Source: CALFMR01 sp035550595
GTDB taxonomy: Bacteria; Acidobacteriota; Vicinamibacteria; Vicinamibacterales; SCN-69-37
Assembly (NCBI GenBank): GCA_035550595.1
Contig: DASZOV010000043.1
Span: 1 to 64,000, forward strand
Direction: 5' to 3'
Length of the DNA stretch: 64,000 nt
The position numbers and the translations under genes were made by a program. Below the pieces are notes generated by a model. The model had not been told where the DNA came from and did not search any database. It saw only the letters and a program-made list of their open reading frames with translations. Below are positions 52,218 through 60,732 of the stretch, one piece after another. Each line of letters starts with the position of its first letter. Position 1 is the first letter of the stretch.

Positions 52218-53396
52218 TCATTTAGCCGCCTGGTGGTGGTCGCGTCGCTCGGCGAGCAGGCGCTGATACAGGCCGTCGATGTCCCCGACGAGACGCTCGC
52301 GCGAGAATGCCGGCACCACGCGGCTTCGGCCGCGCTGTCCGAGCCGCGCCGCCAGCGCGGGATCGTCGAGCAGACGCCGCACGCCCAACGCGAGCGCGCG
52401 CGCATCGTCGACGTCGGTGAGCAGGCCGCTGTCGCCGACCAGTTCGCCCACGCCTCCAACCCGTGTCGCCACGACGGGCCGGGCCGCGGCCATGGCCTCG
52501 ATCAACGCCACGGGCGATCCCTCGTTGCGTGACGTCAACACGACGACATCGAGATCCGCGTAGACGCGATCGACGTCGGCTCGCCATCCCAGGAAGTGGA
52601 CGCGTGAGCCGAGGCCGCGGCTGCGCACGCCCTCCTCCAGCGCCTGACGGCGCTCGCCATCGCCGACGACGAGAAACGCGACGTCGGGGCGCGCCCTGGC
52701 GACGTCAACGGCCATGTCGAGAAACACCTCGTGCGCCTTGATCGGCACGAGGCGCGCGACGATGCCCACCGTCGGCGTCGTGGGCGACAGGCCCAGCGCG
52801 CGCCGGATCTCGCCCGTCGGCCGATCGTCCTGCAGGAACGCGGACAGATCGAACCCCAGGGGGACGACGTCGAAGCGGTCCGGGCGGCCGACGCCCATGG
52901 CGAGCAGTTCCTCGCGGACGCGTCCACTGACGGCGATCAGCCGCGTGGTGACCCGCGCCAGCGCCCGCTCGGCCTGGACGAAGCACGCCTGTTTCGGTCG
53001 AGAGAAATAGCCGCGCAAGACGTGGCCGTGGAACGTATGGACGACGATCCCGACGCCGTTCAGGTACGCGGCCAGTCGTCCGAGCAGGCCGGCCTTCGCC
53101 GTGTGGGTGTGTACGATGTCGGGACGAAACGTCCGAATGACTCGCGCGAGATGCCGGTACGCCGGCACGTCCTGGCGGAGCGCGACCGCGCGTCCGAGCG
53201 AAGGAACGGAAATCAGATTCGACACCTGCCGGCCGGTCAACGCGAGGTAGTCGCCCTCGGTCTCGTCGGTCGCGCCCGCGAGCAGGCACGTCTCGTAGCG
53301 GTTCGCGTCGAGTCCGTCGGCGAGCAGCGTGGCGTGCAGGGCCGGGCCGCCGACGTTCATCCGCGTGATGATTCTCAGGACGCGCGTCCTGGTCAT
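52218..53396 (-). CDS. GT4-family glycosyltransferase
   Basis: A 392-aa GT-B enzyme. The N-terminal half has MNVGGPALHATLLADGL and VHTHTAKAGLLGRLAAYL. The C-terminal half has the GT4 donor site pattern VARLVPIKAHEVFL, FLGWRADVDRVY and SRNEGSPVALIEAMAAARPVV (the E-x7-E motif). It probably adds a sugar to a lipid-linked intermediate of the surface polysaccharide. No signal or membrane segment is present. It diverges from the WecA-like gene across 173 bp that hold a TATAAT box (53464-53469 on the minus strand). Confidence 0.92.
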   Translation of the reverse strand: MTRTRVLRIITRMNVGGPALHATLLADGLDANRYETCLLAGATDETEGDYLALTGRQVSNLISVPSLGRAVALRQDVPAYRHLARVIRTFRPDIVHTHTAKAGLLGRLAAYLNGVGIVVHTFHGHVLRGYFSRPKQACFVQAERALARVTTRLIAVSGRVREELLAMGVGRPDRFDVVPLGFDLSAFLQDDRPTGEIRRALGLSPTTPTVGIVARLVPIKAHEVFLDMAVDVARARPDVAFLVVGDGERRQALEEGVRSRGLGSRVHFLGWRADVDRVYADLDVVVLTSRNEGSPVALIEAMAAARPVVATRVGGVGELVGDSGLLTDVDDARALALGVRRLLDDPALAARLGQRGRSRVVPAFSRERLVGDIDGLYQRLLAERRDHHQAAK

Positions 53397-53463
53397 CGCG
53401 CCGACGGTCCACCTCGAGCCGCACGTGCCAATCGGCAGACCGTCAGAAGCACAGACGAAAGCT

Positions 53464-53469
53464 TATTAT
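53464..53469 (-). promoter_or_regulatory. Probable -10 element in the divergent polysaccharide spacer
   Basis: A consensus TATAAT reads on the minus strand about 70 bases before the GT4 start. The overlapping plus-strand reading TATTAT could serve the WecA-like gene. A convincing -35 box is not obvious for either. Confidence 0.4.
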
Positions 53470-53569
53470 AGGTGCCGCGCTATTCGACGAACGTCGGGAT
53501 CGGCCGCGCGGTTCGTGACGCGTGTCGCGAAGGCGGCGCGTCGCGCAAGCAGGACCATCACCCGGTTCG

Positions 53570-54610
53570 ATGTCGTTGTCTGTCCTCCTCGCGGAAGTGT
53601 GTGGAACCGGGCTCGTGCTCAGTGCCGGCCTCGTTCCGCTGGCATGCCGTCTCGGCGAGGCCGCGGGATTTCACGCCGCCCCGATGGCGGACCGATGGCA
53701 CGATCGCGCGGTCCCCAAGAGCGGAGGCGTCGCCGTTGCGGCGTCGGTCGCGATCGTGGTCCTGCTCTGGGACGTACGCGTCTGGCCGCTGCTCGGTCTG
53801 TGCGGCGCCATGTTCTGCCTTGGTCTCGCCGACGACTGGCGGCCCATTGGCGCCGCGCGCAAGCTGGTGTGCCAGCTCCTGATCACCGGCGCATTCCTGT
53901 ATGCCATCGGCCCGATTCGCCTGACGCCCTGGCCGCTCGTCGACCTAGCGCTCGCCTATGTGTGGGTGGTCGGCATCACCAACGCATTCAACCTGCTCGA
54001 CAACATCGATGGCCTGGCGGCGGGCGTCGCGGCGATCACGGCGTGCGTGTTCGCCCTGCTGCTGACGCACGAGACGGCGCCGACGGCATCCGCGCTGCGC
54101 GTGCTCTCGGCTGGCGTCGCGGGCGTGGCCATCGGTTTTCTCATCTACAACGCGCATCCCGCCCGCATCTTCATGGGCGACAGCGGCAGCCTGTCGTTCG
54201 GCAGCTTCATGGCCGGCGCCACGCTCTTGGCGGTCCCGAATCTCCACGCCTCGCTCGCGCCAGTCAGCGTCCTTCCACTCGTCGTCCTTCTCGTCCCGAT
54301 CCTCGATACGACAGTCGTCACGGTGACGCGGCGGTTGGCTGGGCGAAGCGTCTTCAGCGGCGGCCGCGATCATCTCTCGCATCGGCTCGTCGCGCTCGGC
54401 TTGAGCGACCGCGCCGCCGTCGCGGTGCTGTACCTCGCGACCGTCGCGAGCGGAGTCGTCGCACTGGCTGCGCAGCGTCTTCCGCCAGCGGCTGGATGGC
54501 CGCTCGTTGCAGGCGACGTCGTCGTCATGTCGATGTTCGGCACGTACCTGGCGCGGGTCGAGACCAACGCGGCAGTCGATCGGACCCGCGTGGCTTCCAC
54601 CGATCATTAG
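53570..54610 (+). CDS. WecA/MraY-like undecaprenyl-phosphate sugar-1-phosphate transferase
   Basis: A 346-aa membrane enzyme with about ten segments. It belongs to the polyprenyl-phosphate HexNAc-1-P transferases, which start O-antigen or exopolysaccharide on the carrier lipid. Mg-binding aspartates lie in LADDWRPIG and NAFNLLDNIDGLAAG; FMGDSGSL and the HLSHRLV loop are intact. Size matches WecA/WbpL rather than MraY. The ATG at 53570 follows weak SD sequence. Its partner GT4 is divergent and the remaining cluster is on the minus strand. Confidence 0.93.
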   Translation: MSLSVLLAEVCGTGLVLSAGLVPLACRLGEAAGFHAAPMADRWHDRAVPKSGGVAVAASVAIVVLLWDVRVWPLLGLCGAMFCLGLADDWRPIGAARKLVCQLLITGAFLYAIGPIRLTPWPLVDLALAYVWVVGITNAFNLLDNIDGLAAGVAAITACVFALLLTHETAPTASALRVLSAGVAGVAIGFLIYNAHPARIFMGDSGSLSFGSFMAGATLLAVPNLHASLAPVSVLPLVVLLVPILDTTVVTVTRRLAGRSVFSGGRDHLSHRLVALGLSDRAAVAVLYLATVASGVVALAAQRLPPAAGWPLVAGDVVVMSMFGTYLARVETNAAVDRTRVASTDH

Positions 54611-54635
54611 CGTGCGGATGCACGCGGTCGGCTGA

Positions 54636-55802
54636 CTAGTGAGCGGAAGAAGGAGCGGCCGCCGGATCGATTACCAGCGTCGCAGGAGGCCCGGCGATCC
54701 CGCGAACGTTGACGCCGCGCACCTCGACGATGCCGCCGGCGTCCGGCATCCGCAGCGTGAGGGTCGGCTGCGTCGTCGACTGCCAGGAGCCAGACGAATC
54801 GCCCGTCGCGGTCACGCGATATTGATACGAGGTGCGCTGCAGCACGTTGTCACGCAGGTCGAGCGTGACGCGGTCGCCGGCGGCTCGTCGAATGGTGATC
54901 TCGACTTGATTGAGCTTCGCCGAGACGATGCGCCGGTCGGTGACGCGGCGCCGCGTCAGCCGCTCCTTGGGAAACGACGACGCAACCGGGCTGACGTCCC
55001 ATGCCGGCACGCGCGGATCGTCGAACTCGATCATGTCGCCGAAGCGGTCGAAGGGCGCGTCGTGCGGCCGGCTCAGATGATCCGCGTTGAGGTGGTACCG
55101 CAGATAGTCGTACAGCTCAGCCGTACGCAACGGCCACGTCGCCGGCGTCGCATGACCCGGCCTCGCAGATTCGAACACGGGCACGACGTCGGCCAGCGTC
55201 GACGACACCAGCGCGTCGTGGATCTCGAGCGCGCTGAGCGGCACGCCACCTCGCTCGAAGTGCACGTTGAAGTCGGCGTCCATCACCACCCACTTGTCGT
55301 AGTCGTTCGACCAGACTTCCGTGAGGTAGTGGGCGTACGGATTGTCGCGGCTGCCGATCTCGATGTAGCGCGCCGTGAAGCCGAGCGCGGCCAGCGACTG
55401 CAGGAACACCTGGGCGTACTGCGCGCAGAAGCCGCCGGTCTTGCCGGATCGGATCCAATCGAGCACGGTCAGCGCATTCCAGGGCGGATAGGGCGCGGGC
55501 GTGCCGTCGGGCCACTGCGCGTTGACCCAGTCCTGCACGCGTCGAATCTGGTCGAACTGGCGCGGGGTGGCGGCGACGAGATCGCGGAGATGTTCACGCG
55601 CCGCAAGCTGGTCGAGCTGCGGTTCGTCCAGCGACTGGAACCTCACGGGAAGCGCACCATCGGGCGGCGGGATGTCGCCGTTCGTCTGCACGTGGACGCG
55701 GGCGAGCGCGGCCGCGTCGGACCGATCGGTCGCGCATGACCCCGCGGCGGCCATCGCCAGCCCCAGCACGAGGACGGCAGCACGCGTGTTCCAGGAAGTC
55801 AT
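54636..55802 (-). CDS. Exported transglutaminase-like protein, probably a lipoprotein
   Basis: A 388-aa protein. The signal ends with AAGSC (about residue 22), a possible lipobox. A transglutaminase core follows, with Cys in GGFCAQYAQ (about 129), His in AHYLTEVW and Asp in VMDADFNVHF. The C-terminal 90 residues are beta-rich, perhaps a fibronectin-like domain. The ATG at 55802 starts the signal; the frame to 55844 does not. In the polysaccharide cluster it could process or link envelope peptides. It is 19 bp downstream of the acyltransferase gene and co-directional. Confidence 0.85.
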   Translation of the reverse strand: MTSWNTRAAVLVLGLAMAAAGSCATDRSDAAALARVHVQTNGDIPPPDGALPVRFQSLDEPQLDQLAAREHLRDLVAATPRQFDQIRRVQDWVNAQWPDGTPAPYPPWNALTVLDWIRSGKTGGFCAQYAQVFLQSLAALGFTARYIEIGSRDNPYAHYLTEVWSNDYDKWVVMDADFNVHFERGGVPLSALEIHDALVSSTLADVVPVFESARPGHATPATWPLRTAELYDYLRYHLNADHLSRPHDAPFDRFGDMIEFDDPRVPAWDVSPVASSFPKERLTRRRVTDRRIVSAKLNQVEITIRRAAGDRVTLDLRDNVLQRTSYQYRVTATGDSSGSWQSTTQPTLTLRMPDAGGIVEVRGVNVRGIAGPPATLVIDPAAAPSSAH

Positions 55803-55821
55803 CGCCGCACTCCGCTCGAGC

Positions 55822-57909
55822 TCACGGCATGACGCCGCGCGCAATGGCCGCAGCGAGCGCGGCTTGGAAGTCGGGCGCGAACGTCATGGTGGCGCTGACG
55901 TTCAGATGCCCGCCGTCGCGGTAGGCGGCCCGACCGTCGAGGAACGCCGAGCATCCCTGGCCGGGCGGACACAACTTCGCGCCCGCGTCGAGGTACGTGG
56001 CCCCGAGCGAGAGCACCGCCGCGCGTTCCTCCGTCACGACGTCCGTCCGCCAGGCCGCAGCCCACGCGGGCGTCTGTACACCGCACCCCCGCGACGGCCC
56101 GGTGAACAACGTCGGCCGCAGGCATTGCGGCATCTGATAGAACTGCGGCACGTCGCCGACGACCACGACGGGCGATCGGCGCCCGATGGCCTGGATTGTA
56201 CGCCGTAGGCTCGCGACCCAGCCCGCGATTTCCGCGGGCCTCGTCACCGGCGCGCCAGGCGATGCGTCGGAGGCAAACGGCGGCGCCAACGGGCCATCGA
56301 GATAGCCGAGCGTGGCATTCGACACGACGATCGCGTCATAAGGCCGCGCGCGATGCGCGATGGCGGCCACGCTGCCTTCGACGAACTCGCGGCACGGCTC
56401 ACTCTGGTACGCGGGCCGCTGGAGGAACGGACAGCCGCCTGCCGTCGCGAGCTCCGCCTCGTACTGCAGCGCGTGCACCGCCGCCAGGAAGGCTTCGGAG
56501 AAGTGGCCCGCGTGCGAGTCGCCGATGAGCAACAGCGTGCCCCGCGCCCCGTCGGCCATCCACGTGCAAGGCGGACGAGCCGGATCGCCGAGCGGCGCCA
56601 TCGACGCACAGGCCGTCGTGATGTCGATGTGATTGGGCGCTGCCGTGGCGCGAATGTCGGCGATCTCCCGATCACCCCACCCACGTTCGACCACCGAGAT
56701 GAAGGCAATCGCGCACGCGAGCGGCACGGCGACGCTGACCGCTGCAATGAACACGGTCGCCTTCGGCGACGGCCAGACGCGGCGACGTCGGATCGGGTCC
56801 TCGACGAGCCGGAACGAAAGCGCGGCCAGCACGAGCGACACGGCCGCCGCGACGATCGGAGCGGACGCCGTGCCGACGTACAGCGCGCGCGCATAGACGA
56901 TGAGCGGCCAGTGCCACAGGTACCAACTGTAGGATCGATCGCCGATCCACACGAACGGCTTCGTCGACAGCAGCCGCGTGACCACAGGCGCGGGGACGTC
57001 CGACGGTGCTCCGAGTCCCGCCACGAGCAACCCCAGCGCCGCGCTCACGGGCAGCATCGCGACCACGCCCGGAAACACGTCCGTCGATCGCACGGCGGCC
57101 GTCGTCACGACGAGGAGCGCGAGTCCGGCGGCCGCGGCACCGCCACGGACGAGCCGGCCCGGCGTCCACTGCACGGCCGCGAACGCGAGCAGCACCCCGG
57201 CCAGGAACTCCCACGCCCGCGTGACGGGCAGGAAGAACGCGACGTGCATGGGATCGATCGAGCCGATCGCGTTCGCCAGATGCGCCCATCCATATGGCAC
57301 GTGTCCGTAGCTCAGCGCGACGCTCGCGCCGAGCGAGCCCAGGCATCCCAGCGCGAGCAGCGCCATCGCCCAGCGTCCGCCCGTGCGCCATCGCTCGCTC
57401 ACCCACCACAAGGCGAGCAGCACGATCGGGAACGCGAGATAGAACTGCTCTTCGATCGAAAGCGTCCACGTGTGGAGGAAGGGATTCTTCTGCGCGGCCG
57501 GCTGGAAATAGCCGCCGGTCTGGCGAAGGAAGTAGATGTTGGCGCGAATCGTGGCCGCCGCGCCGACGGCGCGGCCGGTCACCTCCTGGTCGGGGCCAAT
57601 CGGTGAGAAGACGAAGACCGCCATCGCCAGTGTCGCGAGCGCGACGATCGCCAGCGCAGGCGCCAGTCGCCGGGCGCGTTTGAGATAGAAGCGGACGATC
57701 GCGATCCGCCCCGTTGCGATCCGCTCGCGCAGGAGCATGCCGGTCACGACGAATCCCGACACGACGAAGAAGACGTCCGGCCCGGTGAATCCACCCGGGA
57801 CCGGCAGGCCGGCGTGATAGGCCACGACCATCAGCACGGCCAGCGCGCGAATGCCCTGGATGTCGTCGCGGTGGCGCCCGGCGCCAGCCGCTGCAAGTGT
57901 GGCGTTCAC
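55822..57909 (-). CDS. OafA-like acyltransferase with C-terminal SGNH domain
   Basis: A 695-aa protein. Residues 1-370 are an acyltransferase-3 domain with about ten membrane segments: DDIQGIRALAVLMVVAYHAG carries the catalytic His, and FFVVSGFVVTGML follows. Residues about 430-690 are a periplasmic SGNH domain with LLIGDSHAGHFSEAF (Ser) and DGGHLN (Asp/His). The AT3 domain carries acyl groups across the membrane and the SGNH domain transfers them to sugar hydroxyls, as in OafA/OatA. It starts at GTG 57909 and overlaps the methyltransferase stop by four bases. Confidence 0.92.
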   Translation of the reverse strand: MNATLAAAGAGRHRDDIQGIRALAVLMVVAYHAGLPVPGGFTGPDVFFVVSGFVVTGMLLRERIATGRIAIVRFYLKRARRLAPALAIVALATLAMAVFVFSPIGPDQEVTGRAVGAAATIRANIYFLRQTGGYFQPAAQKNPFLHTWTLSIEEQFYLAFPIVLLALWWVSERWRTGGRWAMALLALGCLGSLGASVALSYGHVPYGWAHLANAIGSIDPMHVAFFLPVTRAWEFLAGVLLAFAAVQWTPGRLVRGGAAAAGLALLVVTTAAVRSTDVFPGVVAMLPVSAALGLLVAGLGAPSDVPAPVVTRLLSTKPFVWIGDRSYSWYLWHWPLIVYARALYVGTASAPIVAAAVSLVLAALSFRLVEDPIRRRRVWPSPKATVFIAAVSVAVPLACAIAFISVVERGWGDREIADIRATAAPNHIDITTACASMAPLGDPARPPCTWMADGARGTLLLIGDSHAGHFSEAFLAAVHALQYEAELATAGGCPFLQRPAYQSEPCREFVEGSVAAIAHRARPYDAIVVSNATLGYLDGPLAPPFASDASPGAPVTRPAEIAGWVASLRRTIQAIGRRSPVVVVGDVPQFYQMPQCLRPTLFTGPSRGCGVQTPAWAAAWRTDVVTEERAAVLSLGATYLDAGAKLCPPGQGCSAFLDGRAAYRDGGHLNVSATMTFAPDFQAALAAAIARGVMP

Positions 57910-58742
57910 GAATGTGTGCGATCCACGTCCGACGAGCGAACGAAGACGAACTGATTACAGCCGAGGCCGCCGCCGCACGTGACCAGGTGCTGCAGCGTGA
58001 AGCCGCGCGCTTTCAGGTAGGCGAAGACGGCATCTGGCGCGGCGACTTCGAACGGCCAGCCGCCGACCCAGTCGAGCAGGTCGTGCCAGCGATTCATGCC
58101 GCGTCCGCGCCCCTGATCGGTCCACGTCTGCAGGTACGCCTTCGGACGCATGCGCGCGAGATAGAACGCGGCCGTCAGCGCCTCGCGCGGCGCCCACACG
58201 GCGACCGCAAAGGCGGGCTGCAGCCACGCCGGCAGGCGATTCGACGTTCGCTTCACGCGCGTCCAGTACCGCGACGCCAGCCCTTGATCGTTGTAAATGG
58301 ACAGGAACAGCCGTCCGCCGGGAGCCACGCGGCGCTGCACGAGATCGATCGCGCGCCACATGTCACCCGTATGGTGCAGCACGCCCCACGAATAGACGAC
58401 GTCGAACCGGCCGAGCGAGGCGAGGTACGCCTCGTCGAGCGCGGACCCTCGCTCGACGATCCAGGCCGCGTCATCGGGAAAATAGCGGCGCTTCAACTCC
58501 GCAGTGCACGCGACCGAGTCGGGATCGACGTCGGCCGACCGCACGGCCGCCCCGAGCCGGCGGGCGGCGAGCGAGAACAACCCGCTGCCCGATCCCATGT
58601 CGAGGAACGTCTTGCCCTTCAGGTCCTCGCACTCGAGTGCGGCCGCGAGCGACTGCTCCGCCGCTTCGATCCGCCGGTCGTCGACGACCGCCAGAAAGCC
58701 ACGCCAGTTCCGGCCGAAGCCGAATGCCTTGGTGTCCGTCAC
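57906..58742 (-). CDS. Class I SAM-dependent methyltransferase
   Basis: A 278-aa soluble methyltransferase. The SAM motif FLDMGSGSGLFSLAARRLG (46-64) and the acidic loop DVDPDSV are clear; VVYSWGVLHHTGDMWRAID follows. The C-terminal part (YLARMRPKAYLQ, HDLLDWVGGWPFE) matches sugar- or lipid-modifying UbiE/Hen1-like enzymes of polysaccharide clusters. I place the start at the GTG at 58742, where GGAGG is ten bases upstream; an upstream ATG at 58832 would overlap asnB by 29 bases and has no site. It probably O-methylates a sugar. Confidence 0.88.
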   Translation of the reverse strand: MTDTKAFGFGRNWRGFLAVVDDRRIEAAEQSLAAALECEDLKGKTFLDMGSGSGLFSLAARRLGAAVRSADVDPDSVACTAELKRRYFPDDAAWIVERGSALDEAYLASLGRFDVVYSWGVLHHTGDMWRAIDLVQRRVAPGGRLFLSIYNDQGLASRYWTRVKRTSNRLPAWLQPAFAVAVWAPREALTAAFYLARMRPKAYLQTWTDQGRGRGMNRWHDLLDWVGGWPFEVAAPDAVFAYLKARGFTLQHLVTCGGGLGCNQFVFVRSSDVDRTHS

Positions 58743-58803
58743 CGCTGCGAGTCCTCCGCGATCGGTCGTGTCCGATGCGCCCGAATGAACCTGAGACAAG
58801 TCT

Positions 58804-60732
58804 TCATGAGGCGGCCAGCGGTGCCGGCTCATGGGCCGACCGTCCGCCGTCGTCGATGAACATCTGATGCCAGAGCTCCAGGACGAGCAAGTTCCAGAGC
58901 TGGTATTGCGCATTCAGGCGCCCGGCGTCGTGCCCGGACACCAGCCGCTCGATAGCGTCCATCCTGAAGTACCTGCGCTGGCGCATGCGCGTGCCGAGGA
59001 GTACGTCGTGCGCGAGATCGCGGAGCGGACCGCGGAGCCAGTCCGCGAGCGGCACGCCGAAGCCCATCTTCGGCCGATCGATGACATCGTCGGGCACGAG
59101 GCCGCGCGCGATGCGCTTGAGCAGGTACTTCTTCGTGGTGCCGCGCAGTTTCAGATCGGCCGGCAGGCACGCGGCGCGCTCCATGACGACGTGATCGAGC
59201 AGCGGCGACCGGCCCTCGAGACCAAAGGCCATCGTGGCGCGATCCACTTTGACGAGCAGGTCGTCCGGCAGATAGCTCTCGACGTCGGCGTGCAGCAGGA
59301 CGTCAATCGGCGCGGCGGTCGTCGGCAGATCGGCGAACAACGCGTCGTACCGGGCGGCCGCGTCCTCACCGCCGGCGCGCGCGAGGAACTCGGGCGTGCA
59401 GATCGCGCGCTTCTCCTCATCGGTGAAATGGAAATTCCAGCGCGCGTAGCGCCGCGATCCCGGATCGGCCGCTGCCGCCAGAAAACGCTGCGCGCGGCTC
59501 CGCAAGGTGCGCGCCTTCCCGGGCGGCGGCCAGGCGGCGCCGGCGGCCAGCATCCGGCGGGCCAGCCGCGGCACACGCTCCATGCGCGCCGCGATGAGAT
59601 ACGCCGCGTAGCGTTCGTAGCCCGCGAAGTTCTCGTCACCCGCGTCCCCGTTCAGCGCGACCGTGACGTGACGCCGCGTCATCTCCGAGAGATAGAGCGT
59701 GGGAATCGCCGACGAGTCGGCGAACGGCTCGTTGTAGTGCCAGAGGAGCTTCGGCAGAATGGCGAGCGCGTCGGGCCGGACGATCGCTTCGTGATGGCTC
59801 GTCGAAAAGCGCGCAGCCACCTGGCGCGCGTACGCCGTCTCGTCGTACGAGGCATCGTCGAAGCCGATGGAGAACGTCTCGACACGGCCACCGGCTGCCT
59901 CGGCCATCAGCGCGACGACGAGGCTCGAATCGAGCCCGCCGCTGAGGAACGCGCCGATCGGCACGTCGCTCACGAGCATCATCCGCGTTGCTTCGGCCAG
60001 GTCCGCGCGCATTCGTTCGACGGCCTCGGCCTCGGAGATCGTCGACTTCGGCTCGTAGCGCAGCGTCCAGTACCGATCGATCGTGACGCGACCCCGTTCG
60101 ACGCGCAGGAAGTGTCCCGGCGGGAGCTGACGCACGCCGCGGAACGCCGAGCCGGGCGACGGGACGTACTGAAAGCTCAGGTACTGCCAGATGGCCGCGG
60201 CATCGACGTCGGGCACGAACGACGGTTCCGCGAGGAACGCTTTCGGCTCGGAGGCGAACGCGAGCCCGTTGGCGTCTTCGCGGTAGTAGAACGGCTTCTG
60301 TCCCGCGCGATCGCGCGCGGCGAAGAGCGTCTGCTCGCGCGCGTCCCACACGGCGAAGGCGAACATACCGCGGAGCCGCTTGAGGCACGCGGCGCCGTCC
60401 CGGGCGTAGGCGTGAAGAATGACTTCCGTGTCGGTGCGCGTGGTGAACCGTGCGCCCTGCGCTTCGAGCTCACACCGCAGATCCTGGAAGTTGTAGATCT
60501 CGCCGTTGAACGTGATCGTGAACCGTCCATCGGGCGTCTGCAGCGGCTGGCGTCCAGCGTTCGACGTGTCGATGACCGCCAGTCGGCGATGGCCGAACCC
60601 GACCGCGGCGTCCGACCACACGCCGAATCCGTCCGGTCCGCGATGGCGCAGGCGGTCGCACATCCCTTCGAGGACCGCCGCGTCGACCGGCGCGCCGGTC
60701 CGATAGTTAACGCGCCCGCTGATGCCGCACAT
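58804..60732 (-). CDS. asnB: Asparagine synthetase (glutamine-hydrolysing)
   Basis: A 642-aa enzyme with both domains. The N-terminal Ntn glutaminase starts with the catalytic Cys2 (MCGISGRV) and has LRHRGPDG and NGEIYNF. The C-terminal ATP-pyrophosphatase domain has the P-loop SGGLDSSLVVAL. AsnB paralogues are frequent in O-antigen and capsule clusters, where they amidate sugar acids, which fits this setting. Its ATG at 60732 overlaps the 3' end of the upstream fusion gene by 26 bases. The open frame to 60903 is antisense. Whether it makes asparagine or a sugar amide is open. Confidence 0.93.
   Translation of the reverse strand: MCGISGRVNYRTGAPVDAAVLEGMCDRLRHRGPDGFGVWSDAAVGFGHRRLAVIDTSNAGRQPLQTPDGRFTITFNGEIYNFQDLRCELEAQGARFTTRTDTEVILHAYARDGAACLKRLRGMFAFAVWDAREQTLFAARDRAGQKPFYYREDANGLAFASEPKAFLAEPSFVPDVDAAAIWQYLSFQYVPSPGSAFRGVRQLPPGHFLRVERGRVTIDRYWTLRYEPKSTISEAEAVERMRADLAEATRMMLVSDVPIGAFLSGGLDSSLVVALMAEAAGGRVETFSIGFDDASYDETAYARQVAARFSTSHHEAIVRPDALAILPKLLWHYNEPFADSSAIPTLYLSEMTRRHVTVALNGDAGDENFAGYERYAAYLIAARMERVPRLARRMLAAGAAWPPPGKARTLRSRAQRFLAAAADPGSRRYARWNFHFTDEEKRAICTPEFLARAGGEDAAARYDALFADLPTTAAPIDVLLHADVESYLPDDLLVKVDRATMAFGLEGRSPLLDHVVMERAACLPADLKLRGTTKKYLLKRIARGLVPDDVIDRPKMGFGVPLADWLRGPLRDLAHDVLLGTRMRQRRYFRMDAIERLVSGHDAGRLNAQYQLWNLLVLELWHQMFIDDGGRSAHEPAPLAAS

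Noticed and set aside
58743..58913. Longer N-terminus of the methyltransferase
   Set aside because: It would overlap asnB and has no ribosome-binding site. The GTG at 58742 with GGAGG is better.
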